Origin: Pochonia chlamydosporia 170
Taxonomy: Eukaryota > Ascomycota > Sordariomycetes > Hypocreales > Clavicipitaceae
NCBI RefSeq assembly: GCF_001653235.2
Contig: NC_035791.1
Coordinates: 5,952,001-6,016,000 of the forward strand
Length of the DNA: 64,000 bases
Reading direction: 5' to 3'
The notes under the pieces were generated by a model. It was given only the letters and a program-made list of their open reading frames with translations. It made no database searches and had not been told where the DNA came from. Of the stretch, positions 48,058 to 60,378 are shown one piece after another. Numbering within the stretch: position 1 is the stretch's first letter; each line of letters begins with the position of its first letter. A program made the translations under genes and the position numbers.

Positions 48058-49025
48058 ATGACTGCTGAAAAGGTACGCTGTATTCTCAAATTTTATTATA
48101 TCCCCAACTGACGAATTTGTGCTCAGTTTACTGTCTATTCCTTCGTCGGTTCGCAATGGGCCGGTGTAGCTCATCTTGCGCTTGCTCAGAAGGGATTCAG
48201 TAAAGACGACTACGATATCAAAGAGATCAATTTGGGTATGTTACCAATGTTCATTGCCCGACAACCTAGTATTGACGACTTGCAGTTTCCGCGGACAATT
48301 TTGACCCCGAATACCTCAAGATCAATCCCAACGGCACCGTCCCATCACTCGTATCGCCATCTTTGCAAGCGCCATTGACTGAAAGCACTGAAATCCTACG
48401 ATATCTGGACAGTCTCCGCCAGAATGGCTCTCTTGTACCGACCGACACCGAAACGAAACGAAAGGCACAAGCTATCATGGATCTTGTCCACTCTGCACAA
48501 GTGGGCACGAATCTCATCCTATTCCAAGCTCGCGATAACGCTGAAATGGAAGCCAAGAAGGCAAGTCCATGGAACGAGTTCTTAACCAATCGTCAAAAAC
48601 GACTAGAAAAAGAGCACGCCGTTGATCCCGCTCATCCATTTTACGTGCCCAAGGCAGCGGAGAATGGAGCCGTTCACAAACTATACGACTCCGACGTGGG
48701 CGATGAGCACAAAAGTTTCTATGCCTTGACAGACAGCATGTATCGGGATTTCGCGACTGGAGTGAACAAGCTGGAAACACTGCTGGAGTTGCCGTACGCT
48801 GCATCAGATCACCTCACAGAGGCGGATTTTCATGCTATCCCGTGGCTAGCACACGCTATGTGGGGAGCTGGAACTGTCCCTACGGATATTCAAGATTTTT
48901 CAGTATTGGAGGCGTTGGTACAAAAGTCGGTGCCGGAGTTTAAGATTGGACCTAGGCTGAGGGCTTGGTGGTCAAATGTGTCGGAGACGCCTGCTTTTAA
49001 GCAGGTATTTGCTGAGCTTCATTAG
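48058..49025 (+). CDS. Glutathione S-transferase-like protein
   Basis: Three exons (48058-48072, 48127-48235, 48286-49025) with 54- and 50-nt introns in phases 0 and 1 give 287 residues. The first exon encodes five residues only. An N-terminal thioredoxin-like domain is visible: FTVYSFVGSQWAGVAHLAL, EYLKINPNGTVPSLV (cis-Pro region) and STEILRYLD (usually ESxAI). The C-terminal domain is longer than in classical GSTs (about 200 residues), with an all-helical character. The substrate is unknown; it could be a detoxification enzyme. It is unrelated in detail to the GST at 12.5 kb. Confidence 0.8.
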
Positions 49026-49951
49026 ATGGGGTATCAAGGATGGTAATTAATGTTATTGTGTTCTGTGAGCTTAGACGTAGAATAGTGTCTTGAATTATAT
49101 GAAGATTTAGAGTCAAGAATTGAAGTATAATTGCTCTTCTACCGATTGTATGTGATGCTTTCGCAAACAAGATATTATTTCCTCGGGAACCTTTCTCCCT
49201 GGTAGCATTTTCATCTACTGCATTACGCTCTTGCCTTTCATTTTTATTAAAGCTACGGAATCTGGGTATCTGTGGCTTTTTTTCATTAACCAGGTTCCAT
49301 GGAGTTAACAAGAGAGAGAAATCATGCAAGACTTATCTCATTCCTCCAAGCAGTTCAGTTCCCAATAATCTTCTCTCCATGCGTGAAAATATCTAATAAA
49401 AGCGGTAAATTGTTACGCCTTGTCACTTGTGCGCTATGCTGATGGTTGTCGACAGCCAAACGGCGAAGCATCAGATGCCAAGAGTGACACAGCTAAAATA
49501 CCCTATTTGTTTGATCCATTCAGGAATACCAGGGTTTGCGGCTCGTTCGTCCAATAAAACTAAATTCCTAATACTCTTGGCTGATCTGCAGTTGTTGGAG
49601 ATCACAGGGGTCCCCAGCGAAAACCACCTTGTTGTTTCATCTTCGTCTCGAGTCACCCCTCAAGTACAGGCCGCAAAGCGCCATAGAACATTGTCTATAG
49701 AACTTCTGAAAATGATTCCTCATGCAAGTCAAAACCTAAATAGCCTGTTTGAGAGACCAGTTGATTCCAAAGATATGGAAGTTTCAGTGATGATGGCTGT
49801 TACAATGAACCAAATCAGATGAACGGGCTTCAAGTTGTGATGTTGAGATTTCGTACAAATAGTCACAAGAAACCACATAGACTCAGAAGATCAATCCAGT
49901 AAACTACAATTCAATTGAATAGCATTCACCTCCAGAAATATCTTTATATTT
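49026..49951. other. Intergenic region
   Basis: The plus-strand frame 49427-49822 (131 codons) shows no motif or start context that would support a gene. Otherwise empty. Confidence 0.4.
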
Positions 49952-51252
49952 ATGATGCGGTTTTACGAAGTTGGTATCGTGCTTGCACTCCTTGTCACTT
50001 CCGGACACACTAGGTCCGTTGGCAAGGGATGCAGAGCTTCCAAACAAACATCGGGATCAGGGAAAGCGGCTTACTTCATCACAAATAATGACAACAACGC
50101 CAACTCAGTCATTGCCGTATCCATTGGTCGTGATGGAAAGTTATCTGGCGGAACTTCAACACCTGCTGGTGGCAACGGCGCTGTTTCCATCGACGGCAGC
50201 ACAAACGCAACTGCCTTGAAGGACGGGCTAGTTAGCCAATCTTCATTAAGCATTGCCGGAAACGTGAGTTACAACACAAGTTCAAAATCAGGAAGGTATA
50301 GACTAACTCTGCCTAGAATCTGTTCACCGTTAACGCCGGCTCCAATACCGTCTCGATGTTCGCCATTGATAAGGCGGATCCTACGAAACTAACAATGGTA
50401 GGCAAGCCAGTTGCAGTTCCGGGAGAATTTCCCAACACGGTTGCCGCATCGTCAAAGAATCGTCTTGTCTGTGTGGGCATGACCGGTGCTGTTGCAGGCA
50501 TCTCCTGCGCACCATTCGATGCTAAGAACGGCATTGGCAAGATGGATAATTTGAGAGCCTTTGACATTGCTCAGTCGACTCCGCCGGTTGGGCCAACAAA
50601 TACTGTCTCTCAGGTATTCTGGTCCAATGACCAAAGTAAATTGTTTGCAACTGTCAAGGGTGACCCTGCCAAGAACAATACTGGGTTTTTGTCTACATTC
50701 CCGATTGACGGCTGCTCATCTGGGCGCTCCAAGGCTGGAATCAAGCTATCTAGCACAGAAGAACGCAGTGTGGTCAATGGCACAGCCGTTCTGTTTGGGT
50801 CTCTGCCAGTACCTAACTCGCAAGACATCTTTGCAACTGACGCGTCTTTTGGGGGTGCTATTCTCTCCGTGGATGGGAACGACCAGGGCTCGCTTGCTGC
50901 GTCACAGGAGATTCAAGGGCAGAAGGCTACATGCTGGGTAACAATTTCTCCAGCTACAAACTCGGCATTTGTAACCGATGTAGCGACTCCAAGGTTGGTG
51001 GAGATGAGTCTGACCGATGCAAAGATTCTGGGTCAAGTCGACTTGGCTTCAACGGGGTCCGGTGGCATGATTGACTTGAGAGCATCTGGCAACTTTATCT
51101 ATGCCCTTTCGCCTGGGGATAACAACACGAGCACAAAGGTGTTGGTCATGGATGTCACAGGAGGCAGCAAGCAAGCCAAGTTGGTTCAGAGTTTTGACGT
51201 GGCGCCGCTTGGAGGCGGTGCAACTTCTCAGGGCATGGCTATCCTGGAATGA
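49952..51252 (+). CDS. Secreted lactonase-like beta-propeller protein
   Basis: Two exons (49952-50263, 50317-51252) with a 53-nt phase-0 intron give 415 residues. A signal peptide occupies residues 1-20 (MMRFYEVGIVLALLVTSGHT). The rest consists of repeated beta-blade units, such as YFITNNDNNANSVIAVSI, LFTVNAGSNTVSMFAI and LFATVKGDP, as in the fungal 3-carboxymuconate cyclase/6-phosphogluconolactonase-like seven-bladed propeller family. Residues of a lactonase active site cannot be identified with confidence, so it may be a binding protein rather than an enzyme. Confidence 0.8.
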
Positions 51253-51713
51253 TCCTCAGTGCTGGTTACGCTGAGTAGTGATATCAACTTGTTGAAAGTT
51301 TATGGTTCTCCGTTGTTAGACAGCCTGTGGAGTGTACTGTAGAGATGTTGGATGAGTTTGGCGTAAAGTGGGATAGTTTTTATTTTATAGCTAGTTGACA
51401 GGTCTCGACTGGGTGTTGGTGTTATTTTGGCTCAGGTTGCGTCCACAGGATGGACTTCTGGTTTTTTTCATAACTTCAAAGCGTGTAGCATACCATCGAA
51501 CATGTACAAATATACCGGTGGCTGAATTACAACTGTATTACTTGACCCATTTGGCACTTTGGGCTTACTTCCACCGACGGGTGGTTCGTCCAACTTGCCG
51601 AACTTAAACCCTAGTTTGATGAGCGCCTTGTCATGGTTGAGTTTAAGACCAACGGTGTTCCGCCGGCCCATCTACTGCTGTGAATAGGAACTGGCGTCCA
51701 ATGTGAACCGCCA
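51253..51713. other. Convergent intergenic region
   Basis: 3' flanks of the beta-propeller and cyclase genes; no gene seen. Confidence 0.4.
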
Positions 51714-54237
51714 TCACAGAGCATTCGGCTTTGGCAGTCCGGCCTTCATCTTGGGCAGATACATACTATCGTATGCTCCCAGAGCCATAATAGGAAAATA
51801 AAACTTATAGTTAGGGTACCCAATCATACTAAAGTGCTTGATTAGCCACATATGTCCAGCTTTCAGTATTGTTTGACTCACCATGTCCGATTAAAAACTC
51901 CTTCGATTGCCTCCTGAAGCCACTCGCCATTTGCTTGCTGACGACTCTGAATCAACTAAATAATGTAAGCACATTCACTTGTGCCGGGGCAAAACATGAG
52001 GAAAACTTCGCACCTGCAGTCCTCGTTGGATCGGCGTCGGATCGGGATATCCTGCATGCATCAGAGCCAGGACTGCCCACGATGTGCTGACGACTTGACT
52101 CGTCTCGTTCTGAACGTATTGCCTCTCGGTACACGATGAGCTATCTTCTCCCCACCCACCATCGTCCATTTGCTGGCTCAGAATAAATCCACAAGCTTTT
52201 TTGACCCGAGGACTAGCATCCCATTGTTCTCCCGCCGTCTCGAGGGCCTGCAAAGCAAACAGAGTACCGTAATTGAAGCAAATAGCCCAGGAGCCGTACC
52301 AGCTGCCGTCCGGTCTCTGCTGTCTGCGGATGAATTTATACGCCCGCCGTGATATTTGATGGATTTCTTTGGCCCTGTAGTCGGGGAAGTGTCGATGGAA
52401 CAAGTGAAGGGCAGTCACAACAGCGCTTGTGCACTCGGTGTATGAGTATTCCACCATGATGTTGTCGAACACCTCTGCTGGATTCAGTAGTTCAAGGTAT
52501 TTGCTACCTCTTATCTTTTCGTAGCTGGCAAAACCTCCGTCATTGTTTCCCATTTTCAGCAGAGTGTCAACACAATCCTTCAGGCGTTGGTCCTCGATGC
52601 GCGACGGGTAAGAGCTATGTAAAAGTCAGATTGTGGATGGATCAGAATTGACAAGACTAGATGACAGACTGTTCGTTTTGAAGCATCAAAACAGCTTTCA
52701 GGCTCTCTGCTGAGCAGTCCGAGACAATGAACCCGTTGGACTTGGTGCTGAAAGGCCAACCCCCTTTCCCAGGTTGACGAAATGGATCATCTAGGTCCTC
52801 GCGGAGTTGAGAATTATCAAGAAAGCAATGAGCTTTGTGTAAAGCTTCAACAAACTTTGAGGACTCTGCAAATTCTGCCACTGGCAAAGCAGCTTGTATG
52901 GCAAAAGCAGTATCCCACACTTGGACGCCGTCGGTTCCGTTGCTCGTCATTCCTTGCGGACCCATCCACAAGTACAAGGATACTTTTTCGATATGCCGAC
53001 GCAGGCGGTTGGAGTCAGGGCCGTCTTCGAACCATGCTACTGCCATGTGGAATGCTTTGTTTACCGGGGCCAAACACTCGTATTCGGTGTTGTGTTCTTC
53101 CATGCGCATCAGCTCGGATACACGGCGGTTGGACAGTGTATGATACCAGCGCGGTTGCAGGTACCGGCACCATATACCCACTATGAAAAAGAGAAATAAG
53201 AGCAGTGGCGATACTGAGCGAATGCTATCTGTTGGGGCAGTGTCGTTCCGATGATCAGCGAACTTGATCTTGTCAAACGGTTTCGTGTAGATTTCGTTAC
53301 GAATCTCCGCAAGCAACGGCGTGAGTGGCTTGGTACATCGGTTTGACCACAAGTACGACGTTGGAAGATAGACTACGCGACACTGAACCCACCACCGAGA
53401 GGGATGAAACGGTACCCAGGTTGGGAGCAGCCTACGGAGTCATTAGCATCGTGTCGAGATCTGGCTTCCACGCTTCAACTACCATAGATCGGCTGGGATG
53501 CAGTTTACGCCATCCCAACTATACAGATTTAGACACGCGAGCCATATCTTCCCCCATTGAGGCACTCCCGTTGCGCCGCCTGATAAAATCATTAGCATTG
53601 GCCCCGGTGTTCCATTAGACGTCAATGTAGGATGGAAACTCACCAAGAGAGAGCAGACAGTCCCTGGCTCTCCGGGCGAGGAGGTCATTCCTGGGTATAC
53701 CAAGGAGTCGAAGCATGACATAGTAAAGACCGGTTGCAAAAACAGTAGATTTGCCTTCCAAATGCAAGCCCCAGCCACCATCTTCGTTTACATGGTTTGC
53801 AAGGTAGCGCACCATTTCAGTCTTCCATCCGTCTGGAACTGGCTGGTCGGCAATGTACATTGCAAAGATGAGGCCGGGTAGTAGGAAACTGGGACCGCCA
53901 TAGTCACAAGCCCAATGTCCCTCGGGTAGCTGTAATCTGGTAAAGAATCGTAAACCAGTTCGAGCGCTGTCTTGGAATGAGCGTTGATTTGGCTGAGGCT
54001 CATTCTCACCATGGTCAACGTCAACGTCCTATTGACCCCTTAGCTAAATTCGGGTTTGCAGCTCGCGCATGCGAAATTTCTTCATACCAATAGAGGAACA
54101 CCTAGACAGTATCTCTCATAGTCACGTTGGTCCCTGGTGCAGGCGCCGTTGGAGTCAATGTAATTCCACCGGTGATTGCCACCACCACTCGAAAGGCGCC
54201 ATCGTGAAAGATCGGTCTTTGAGGGTATATTACTCAT
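51714..54237 (-). CDS. Oxidosqualene cyclase (lanosterol-synthase family)
   Basis: Seven exons (54237-54088, 54028-53644, 53579-53483, 53431-52670, 52614-52014, 51955-51882, 51828-51714) give 727 residues, the normal length. Family blocks: TDLSRWRL near the start, [44 protein letters not shown], then VSDCSAES at the position of the catalytic DCTAE (the Asp is kept, Thr is Ser). QW motifs are visible: [11 protein letters not shown] and QQMDDGGW. The C-terminal [13 protein letters not shown] corresponds to the stretch that reads NKSCAIS in lanosterol synthases, not to the APPGGMR reported for a protostadienol synthase. It cyclises 2,3-oxidosqualene to a triterpene or sterol skeleton at the ER or lipid droplets. 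The adjacent P450 makes a specialised paralogue likely. The donor of intron 4 (GTCTGT at 52669) is weak. Confidence 0.9.
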
Positions 54238-54949
54238 GGCGCGAGAAAGAAAAACCGTGGTCGGTCCAGCTTGTAGGAGGAAGGATAGGGAGAACGAAGT
54301 ACATGAATGGTTACAACATTGAATGAATTGAAACAAGATGATGAGAACTCTTGGAGACTTACAGGGTCCAATAATGCTGGTAAACGTATGGAGTATATAT
54401 ATGTCAAGTATTTAAGGCAAACCTTGGCCATTGCCAATTAGACTCAATCCGAACCTGCGACAGTCGCAAACTACAATGGCACCACTCGGGCCAATATCGC
54501 AGGGAACCACCGTGACATTTATCTCCAATGCAACCAGACCAGTTGGGCACTGAATGATTGTCACTCCAATACTGAGTATCTGAGGTTTTAACCAATTACA
54601 TGATCCAATCTCATGCACTGCCACCTTGGCTCCCTGTGATGTAAAGCGGAGCCCAAAGATATTGACTTGACTCAGGTATTGACGGGACATTAGGCTTCCA
54701 TTACTAAGGGACAAGCTCTCAGGTACGAGGTGCCCTGTGAGGCCTGGTCTGGTCAAGTCAAGTACCACAAGTAATTGAACCTAACAATCATACAGGGGCC
54801 AATTTGATTGTACCCGTGCTTCTCTTGGCCACGGATGCCTGGGCGTACGGAAAGGAATGTTGACCCGGTGTCCGTGTCACAATGGGAATGTGGTGGATAA
54901 AGGCACAGGAGCTCCAATAGAACACATTGACGTAAGGAGCACGAGTATG
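54238..54949. other. Region upstream of the cyclase gene
   Basis: Contains a minus-strand frame at 54412-54768 (118 codons) without recognisable domain. Apart from the possible promoter element, nothing is supported. Confidence 0.35.
54394..54402 (-). promoter_or_regulatory. Possible TATA element of the cyclase gene
   Basis: An alternating TATATATAT lies about 160 bases before the cyclase ATG. A GTAAGT between them (minus strand, near 54356) might start a leader intron. Confidence 0.35.
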
Positions 54950-55662
54950 CTAATCCAAGTTGTAGTTCAGCTCACTCTTCTTCCTCTTGACAAGGTTTCC
55001 AATAATGGCTCCCGTGCAATAATCATTTAAGATATCACCGGCCGCCGGCGCCCCAACAGGAAGCTGTCTGATGATTTGGATCTCGCATTCTCTCTTGTAT
55101 TCCCTGGATAATTCGTCAGGTAATAAGCTACGCGGAACTGGAGCTTCAGTTTGGGAAGGTGGGCAGCAGATCCAGTGCGACGTGATATGACTCGACTTCA
55201 AGCAGACTTAACAAACCGAAAATTTCCAACATCAAGAATAAATATATTCTCAATAGCAAACAAAAAGCTAGTACAGCGCCTATATTTGATACGTTTACTC
55301 TCCATACGTAATAGGTTGGTCAGAAGGACATGGCGGAGATGCAAATGCCCTGCGCTGGAGTTGGCCACGCAGATGAGGGCGATGCCGGGACTTTCGAAAT
55401 AGTTAGCAACGAGGCCGCCGGCTGGATAGAAAAGACTGTGCAGGTTTTGCAGAGTATTGAGGGTATAAGACGATTGTGCAAACACATCATAGCTGTTAGA
55501 GACGGTAAAAGGGTCAAAGTTGTCATGCCCCATGACCATGTAGGCGAATCGATAGTGTAGACGGCGGACTTGTGCGCCTGTTTCATTCTGAATTTCCAGT
55601 TGATGTGATGTACGTGTTGGCCATTGTCTTTTATCGGCCGCGCTAGGCTTTAAATATTTCAC
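54950..55662 (-). CDS. Unidentified ORF between cyclase and P450
   Basis: Two minus-strand frames look coding by their preference for C or G at third positions. One covers 55662 down to about 55330 (segment LHSLFYPAGGLVANYFESPG, then HLRHVLLTNLL). The other runs from about 55200 to the stop at 54950 (RQLPVGAPAAGDILNDYCTG near its end). They can be joined by an intron from a GTATGG donor near 55304 to an AG near 55208, but this model is tentative. No known domain is recognised. Its position between two triterpenoid-type genes, on the same strand, makes it a candidate pathway gene. Confidence 0.35.
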
Positions 55663-55895
55663 GCCATCGCAAATGAGGCATGTTATCTAGTCCTGTATCC
55701 ATGCCCAATTCTTAATGACCGTTGACGTGTAATTCCCCCTGGTGTTCCGCCCACAAACTTATAACATACTCCCATGTCCGTCATCGTTAATGTAAACATG
55801 AATTGGCAACGGCCGCATCACGGCCAGATTGCCCCGAGCTTTCCGCGACATATCTACCCTAATGCTTCGAAACCGCAAACCGTAGATTGATGGTG

Positions 55896-57802
55896 TCATC
55901 CAAGATGGGCACCTCTTCGACTGCCGACTATCTCGATTGAGTCAAGGTCTAGGATGTCGGTCCGAGCCATTGCGGCGCTCTCCTCAATCACCTCCTGCGA
56001 GACGGCTGAGCGAGGTGTGATGCTGACACGGTAAGGTTTAGGTTTGGTCACAAGTCCAGCTTGAGGATAGGAGTCAGTCGAACTGATGAATGGCGTGAGA
56101 ACTGAGATGGGCAAGGACGACTTACAAATCTTATCATTCATGTCCAATGGCGGCTCGCCTTGTTTAGGAGATATATCAAAAGCCCACAGGACACGAGAAA
56201 TGACAATAAACAGAGACGACTCCGAAAGGAATATACCCTGACAAAGCCGACGACCGAAACCGTAATGAAAATGGTCACGACGACGGAAATCCGGGTGGTT
56301 TGCACTCGCATTGGCATGGAGGTCATCCCCCAGGAACCGCTCAGGCATAAAAATGTCGGGGTCTTCGTATCGTTCCGGATCACGATTTAGGGATGTGAGG
56401 TTGGGGAAAACGATCGTTCCCTTGGGAACTTGCCGCCCGCGATGTATATCACTGATTGAAGTCGCATGCGGCACTCCCAGGCTCCCAATCGGTGCCCATC
56501 TGTGGACTTCTTTGATAAGGGCGCGTATGTACGGCAAATTGGGCTCATCTTCCCATGTGGGGAGACGTGTCGGCCCAACGATCTGGTCAAGTTCTGAGGT
56601 CGTATTTTAGTACATGGAATTTCACCATTGGCTGACGGCATGACGACGTACCCTTATGAGCGGCTCGAAGGACTTCTGGGTTTAGGGCCATCACCTTAAA
56701 GAAGGACTGTAGCATGCTGCTTGTCGTGTCACTTCCAGCGCCAATTAACATGGCCAAGATATTGATAACCTGTTCATCATCAAACCCTTCCCTATCTTGA
56801 ATCTTCACAAGGTCAGAGCCAAAGCATCTTGGCTCATTTTCGGCTCCAACTTGCAGTTTGAGTGACCCTAGGAACGCTCGGTGCAATGTCGACTCCCTGG
56901 TTCTAAGTTCTGTTGCCAGCCTAAGCCAAGGCTGCAGAAAGCTCGGGAGCCTTTGCAGAATGGGAAAGTAGTCTACTAGCAATGTTCCAGGTTGGAAGTC
57001 TGCAAGTAATAGGATACGTCAGAAATGGGGGCTGCACAAGTTTGTGGTGAGCAGAACTTACACTTCATCATATCTTCCCAGAGGCCATAAAACTCGACCA
57101 TGGTGGGATGATCAAGCTGGACAAGCCGTACACCATACACAGCGCTGAAAATGACGCTAAGTGCGAATCGTTTGGTGTGATCAAGAAACCCCTCTGGCGC
57201 TGACAATAGATCTCGAAGCATAAACTTAGATTCATAGTCTTGGTATTTGTGGAATGACACAGACTGTTGGGGGCTTAGAACATTATTGTACACTCGTCGA
57301 AGAAGGCGGAACTTCTCGCCTACTCCAGTATTAACAAGCCTCCAAGGCCAGGCTTGTTCCCTAAAGGAGTTTTGGGCTGGGCGGTCAGAGTATATCGCAC
57401 CTTTCTGCAGGTATTCCAATGATCACATTGTTAGCTGACACATCTTAAGTGTGGCAAAACGCTAGGAGGGACTGGGTGTACTTTATCTAGAAGTTGCTTC
57501 ACATCCTTTGCCGTATTGATAATCATGACCGGTTGAGAACCAAACCATAACATGCACGTGTCGCCGTATTGACGAGTCAGCTCTGTGAGCTCCTTGTCTG
57601 GGCTTTTGAACAGTCGGCGAAAGAAGAAGAGATTACCTAGAACCGGCCATGGTTCTAGGCCCGGAGGATAGCGTATTCTCTTCGGACTATGGGTTCCGGG
57701 ATGAATTCTGGATTTCAGAAAAGGAATCATGTATAAACCGAAAACACACAAAACGAGTCCGAATAGGACATTAGTTGGGGGAATGACCTGAACATTATCC
57801 AT
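55896..57802 (-). CDS. Cytochrome P450 monooxygenase
   Basis: Five exons (57802-57482, 57404-57062, 56999-56652, 56593-56126, 56059-55896) give 547 residues. An N-terminal membrane anchor (NVLFGLVLCVFGLYMIPF) is followed by a Pro-rich hinge (YPPGLEPWPVLGN). The oxygen-binding helix reads IGAGSDTTSS, the E-x-x-R region EVHRW, the PERF-type motif FMPERFLG, and the haem loop HYGFGRRLCQG (Cys about 455). All key elements are present, so it is probably active at the ER. The last intron (66 nt) is stop-free in frame. Adjacent to an oxidosqualene cyclase on the same strand, it likely oxidises the cyclase product; this is inferred from position. Confidence 0.9.
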
Positions 57803-59505
57803 GGTTGTCTGGGTGGTAGGTAGTTAGGAGCTTTCGACTCGAAGCAACAATGGCGGACAGGGAACGAGGATAAATGCCACGGACATCGAAGGACTAATTA
57901 GACACTTATTGGGTTACGAGCTCCCAAGCCTCAAACCACCAAGTTCGAAGGGGGTTGCTCCTTATCCCAATTCAATGTGTCGCCAATGCTGACAACCCGG
58001 CGCAGTTTGCTCTACATTTCTCTCAGAACCCCAGCAGATCAAATCAAAGGGACACATCCCACGCGCTTCCTGTCTGGCTCTATACTTGCACCAAGGGTCC
58101 AGCACATTTTCACATAACCAACAGACTGACTCTTGAACCGGTGAAGGGTCTGGGGGCGAAAAGCCCGTTCGAAATACTACCTTGAGAAAGAGAAACATGA
58201 CGCCAAGATTAAACCTCCAATCACAAGCAATACTACAATCCAATACGTGATGACCCGGGTCACCGACGAATTATGATTATGTTTATTAGTCATTTATTCC
58301 TAGAGAAAACAAGGCAAAGAGACCAGGTGCTGCGTAAATGCTTATGCTAAAACCCTCCACATGGAGGTCTGGTCCGGCAGATGCTCGCATATCAGCTTGG
58401 GCAATATATGGCATCCTAGCCCTCGGCACAGGACAATACGTACACCTTTACCTGTGAGTGGGAGCGCAGAGCGGTAAAATGGGAACAGCGTGCATGTCGG
58501 GCTGTTGACTTGCATACACGAGTCGTTCTGCGCCTGGAAAACTCACAGTAACTGCGGTTGGTCAGACGCTTCTGGCTTGGCTACATGAGCTGACAACTTT
58601 GTCGTCGGATTAAGGCTGTTGCGCGGAAACAGTCTCAAGTGTACAATGTGCGAAATGCTAACAGCAAAAGGTGCCTGTAACGAGTTTATTCATTGCAGTG
58701 ATGCCTGAATCTGGATCTACTTCTCTCCGAACAAGACTACGCCCAGAGAATTGGACGGGCTTCGCAACGCAGATACATCTTGTAAATTTATGACACATCC
58801 GATGAAGGAGTACGAAGAATACATAATAGAGCGGAACAAATACCAACATTTACCTTTCTGATTCATGGCCTGGAGCTGTTCAAGAGTTGCCCATGATATA
58901 GTAATGTGAGCATCCTAAAGACCCTCTCTAGGGAGATGGTGCTAACTTTCAACCAGTCACCTAGCAACGACAACGCCTCTTCGTTATCCCGGCGGCCAAA
59001 TAACATAGCCTCCATGAAACATTTAACCTCTCAAATGGCTCTGTATCCCCGGCAAAGCTATCGTACAGACTGTATGAGCAATTTGCAGCCGAACACTACG
59101 GGTAACCATCTGTTTGGCTACTCAGAACTCAAGATGCATACTGCCTTTCACAAACACCTACGAGTGCTCAATCTTCGACTCCCACTTCCTGCGGAGCACG
59201 AGAAAGATGCAAGCAGATCTTTCCTCCCGGCCCAAGACTGAACAAACCTGGAAAGCCGGGCTGATTGTGGATGACAACAAGTCGATCACTGTGTAAGTAT
59301 CGACTTAGCTAACAGCATACGTTCCGGCAATATACATGCTCGCCTACTGAGTCAAATTATCACAGTGATACCCATAGGTTCTGTCAGCTTCTTCATGAAC
59401 GTGGTGGCGAGCTCGGTGTACAATTCACGACCGACTCTGAAGCAGCTCTCATGTCAATATCGGCAAACAATGCTGGAATTTGAACCTCATAGCTGTGTTT
59501 ATGTA
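57803..59505. other. Intergenic region
   Basis: About 1.7 kb; no supported gene. Short frames (58906-59241 and others) carry no motif. Confidence 0.4.
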
Positions 59506-60378
59506 TCAACAATCCGACAATAGCAACCCTGCAACGAAGCAAGCTGCAGCCAAGGCGGTTTGTACTGGACGCACCGCAAGCCAAGCGCCATTGTTCGCGG
59601 TACTGTCCAAAAGGGTCCTGGTTGGGGGTAATCTTGCAGTAGCTAGGCTTGCAGCGTGACTGGAAATACTGCTAGCCACTGATTTATCAACTTTGACGGC
59701 GCAAGGGTCGCCTTGTCTGCCAACTTCCTCTTCTCTTCTTGGGCCCGTGTATGTAAGCGTAGGGCAGGACGTGGCTGTCGTGCTTGGCGTGATATTTATA
59801 GGCTGTCCAAGAGCAGGATACTCTGGTACCTGTAGGATATCAGGCTCAATGCCTTTGCCACCGTCAATCCAGCCGACAGTAGCATTGTAGTCTTTCTCCC
59901 ATTTTGCCTCCAGGCCAAACATGATGCCTCCAAGGACGTACCCGTTGCCACCACACCGCACGCTGAGGGCGCGGTTATCCCAAGTGATTGACCAGTGCAG
60001 CATATATCTCTCACCACGCGCCTTTGTGTGTATCCATTCCGTCACGTTGAGTGTGTCGACAAGAATGACGGGTTTAGATCCCGTGTTGTCGCGTGGGAGG
60101 GCAAAGTCCGCGTTCCAGCGAAGCCCAATGTCGGGAATGCGGCCTTCAATATACGGCATGATTGCCCAATGAATAAAGTAGTTTCCGATACTTCCAAGGC
60201 CTGTTATATTCTGCACGACAAGGGCAATTGGAAAGTTGTCTGCCGGCTTGTAGGTCTCATTGCGTGGAAATATGACGTCGATTTCTACGTATGTTTGGTT
60301 CAGTTGGCCAGCGAGAACGAGTGATGATGTAGCCGCCAGCGCTAGAATAATGAGTATGCGAAGGGAACAAGTCATCAT
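59506..60378 (-). CDS. DUF7136-type secreted, probably GPI-anchored protein
   Basis: Single exon of 290 residues. Signal peptide MMTCSLRILIILALAATSSLVLA; then a beta-rich domain with VEIDVIFPRNETY, NFPIALVVQN, YFIHWAIMPY and RYMLHWSITWDN, matching a fungal domain of unknown function (DUF7136). Several N-glycosylation sites occur. The last 20 residues are hydrophobic (LAAACFVAGLLLSDC) after a Ser/Ala/Thr-rich stalk, suggesting GPI attachment. The role is unknown, possibly a cell-wall or surface protein. No connection with the P450 gene is visible. Confidence 0.8.
   Translation of the reverse strand: MMTCSLRILIILALAATSSLVLAGQLNQTYVEIDVIFPRNETYKPADNFPIALVVQNITGLGSIGNYFIHWAIMPYIEGRIPDIGLRWNADFALPRDNTGSKPVILVDTLNVTEWIHTKARGERYMLHWSITWDNRALSVRCGGNGYVLGGIMFGLEAKWEKDYNATVGWIDGGKGIEPDILQVPEYPALGQPINITPSTTATSCPTLTYTGPRREEEVGRQGDPCAVKVDKSVASSISSHAASLATARLPPTRTLLDSTANNGAWLAVRPVQTALAAACFVAGLLLSDC

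Noticed and set aside
49427..49822. 131-codon plus-strand ORF
   Set aside because: No recognisable domain and no supporting start or splice signals.
51882..51955. Apparent one-base frameshift in the sixth exon of the cyclase
   Set aside because: A first reading dropped four bases. Rereading the exon gives an unbroken [15 protein letters not shown] segment, so the gene is intact.
51714..57802. Helvolic-acid-type (protostadienol) cluster
   Set aside because: The cyclase has a lanosterol-type motif at the diagnostic site, and the expected dehydrogenase, acyltransferases and further P450 genes are not here.
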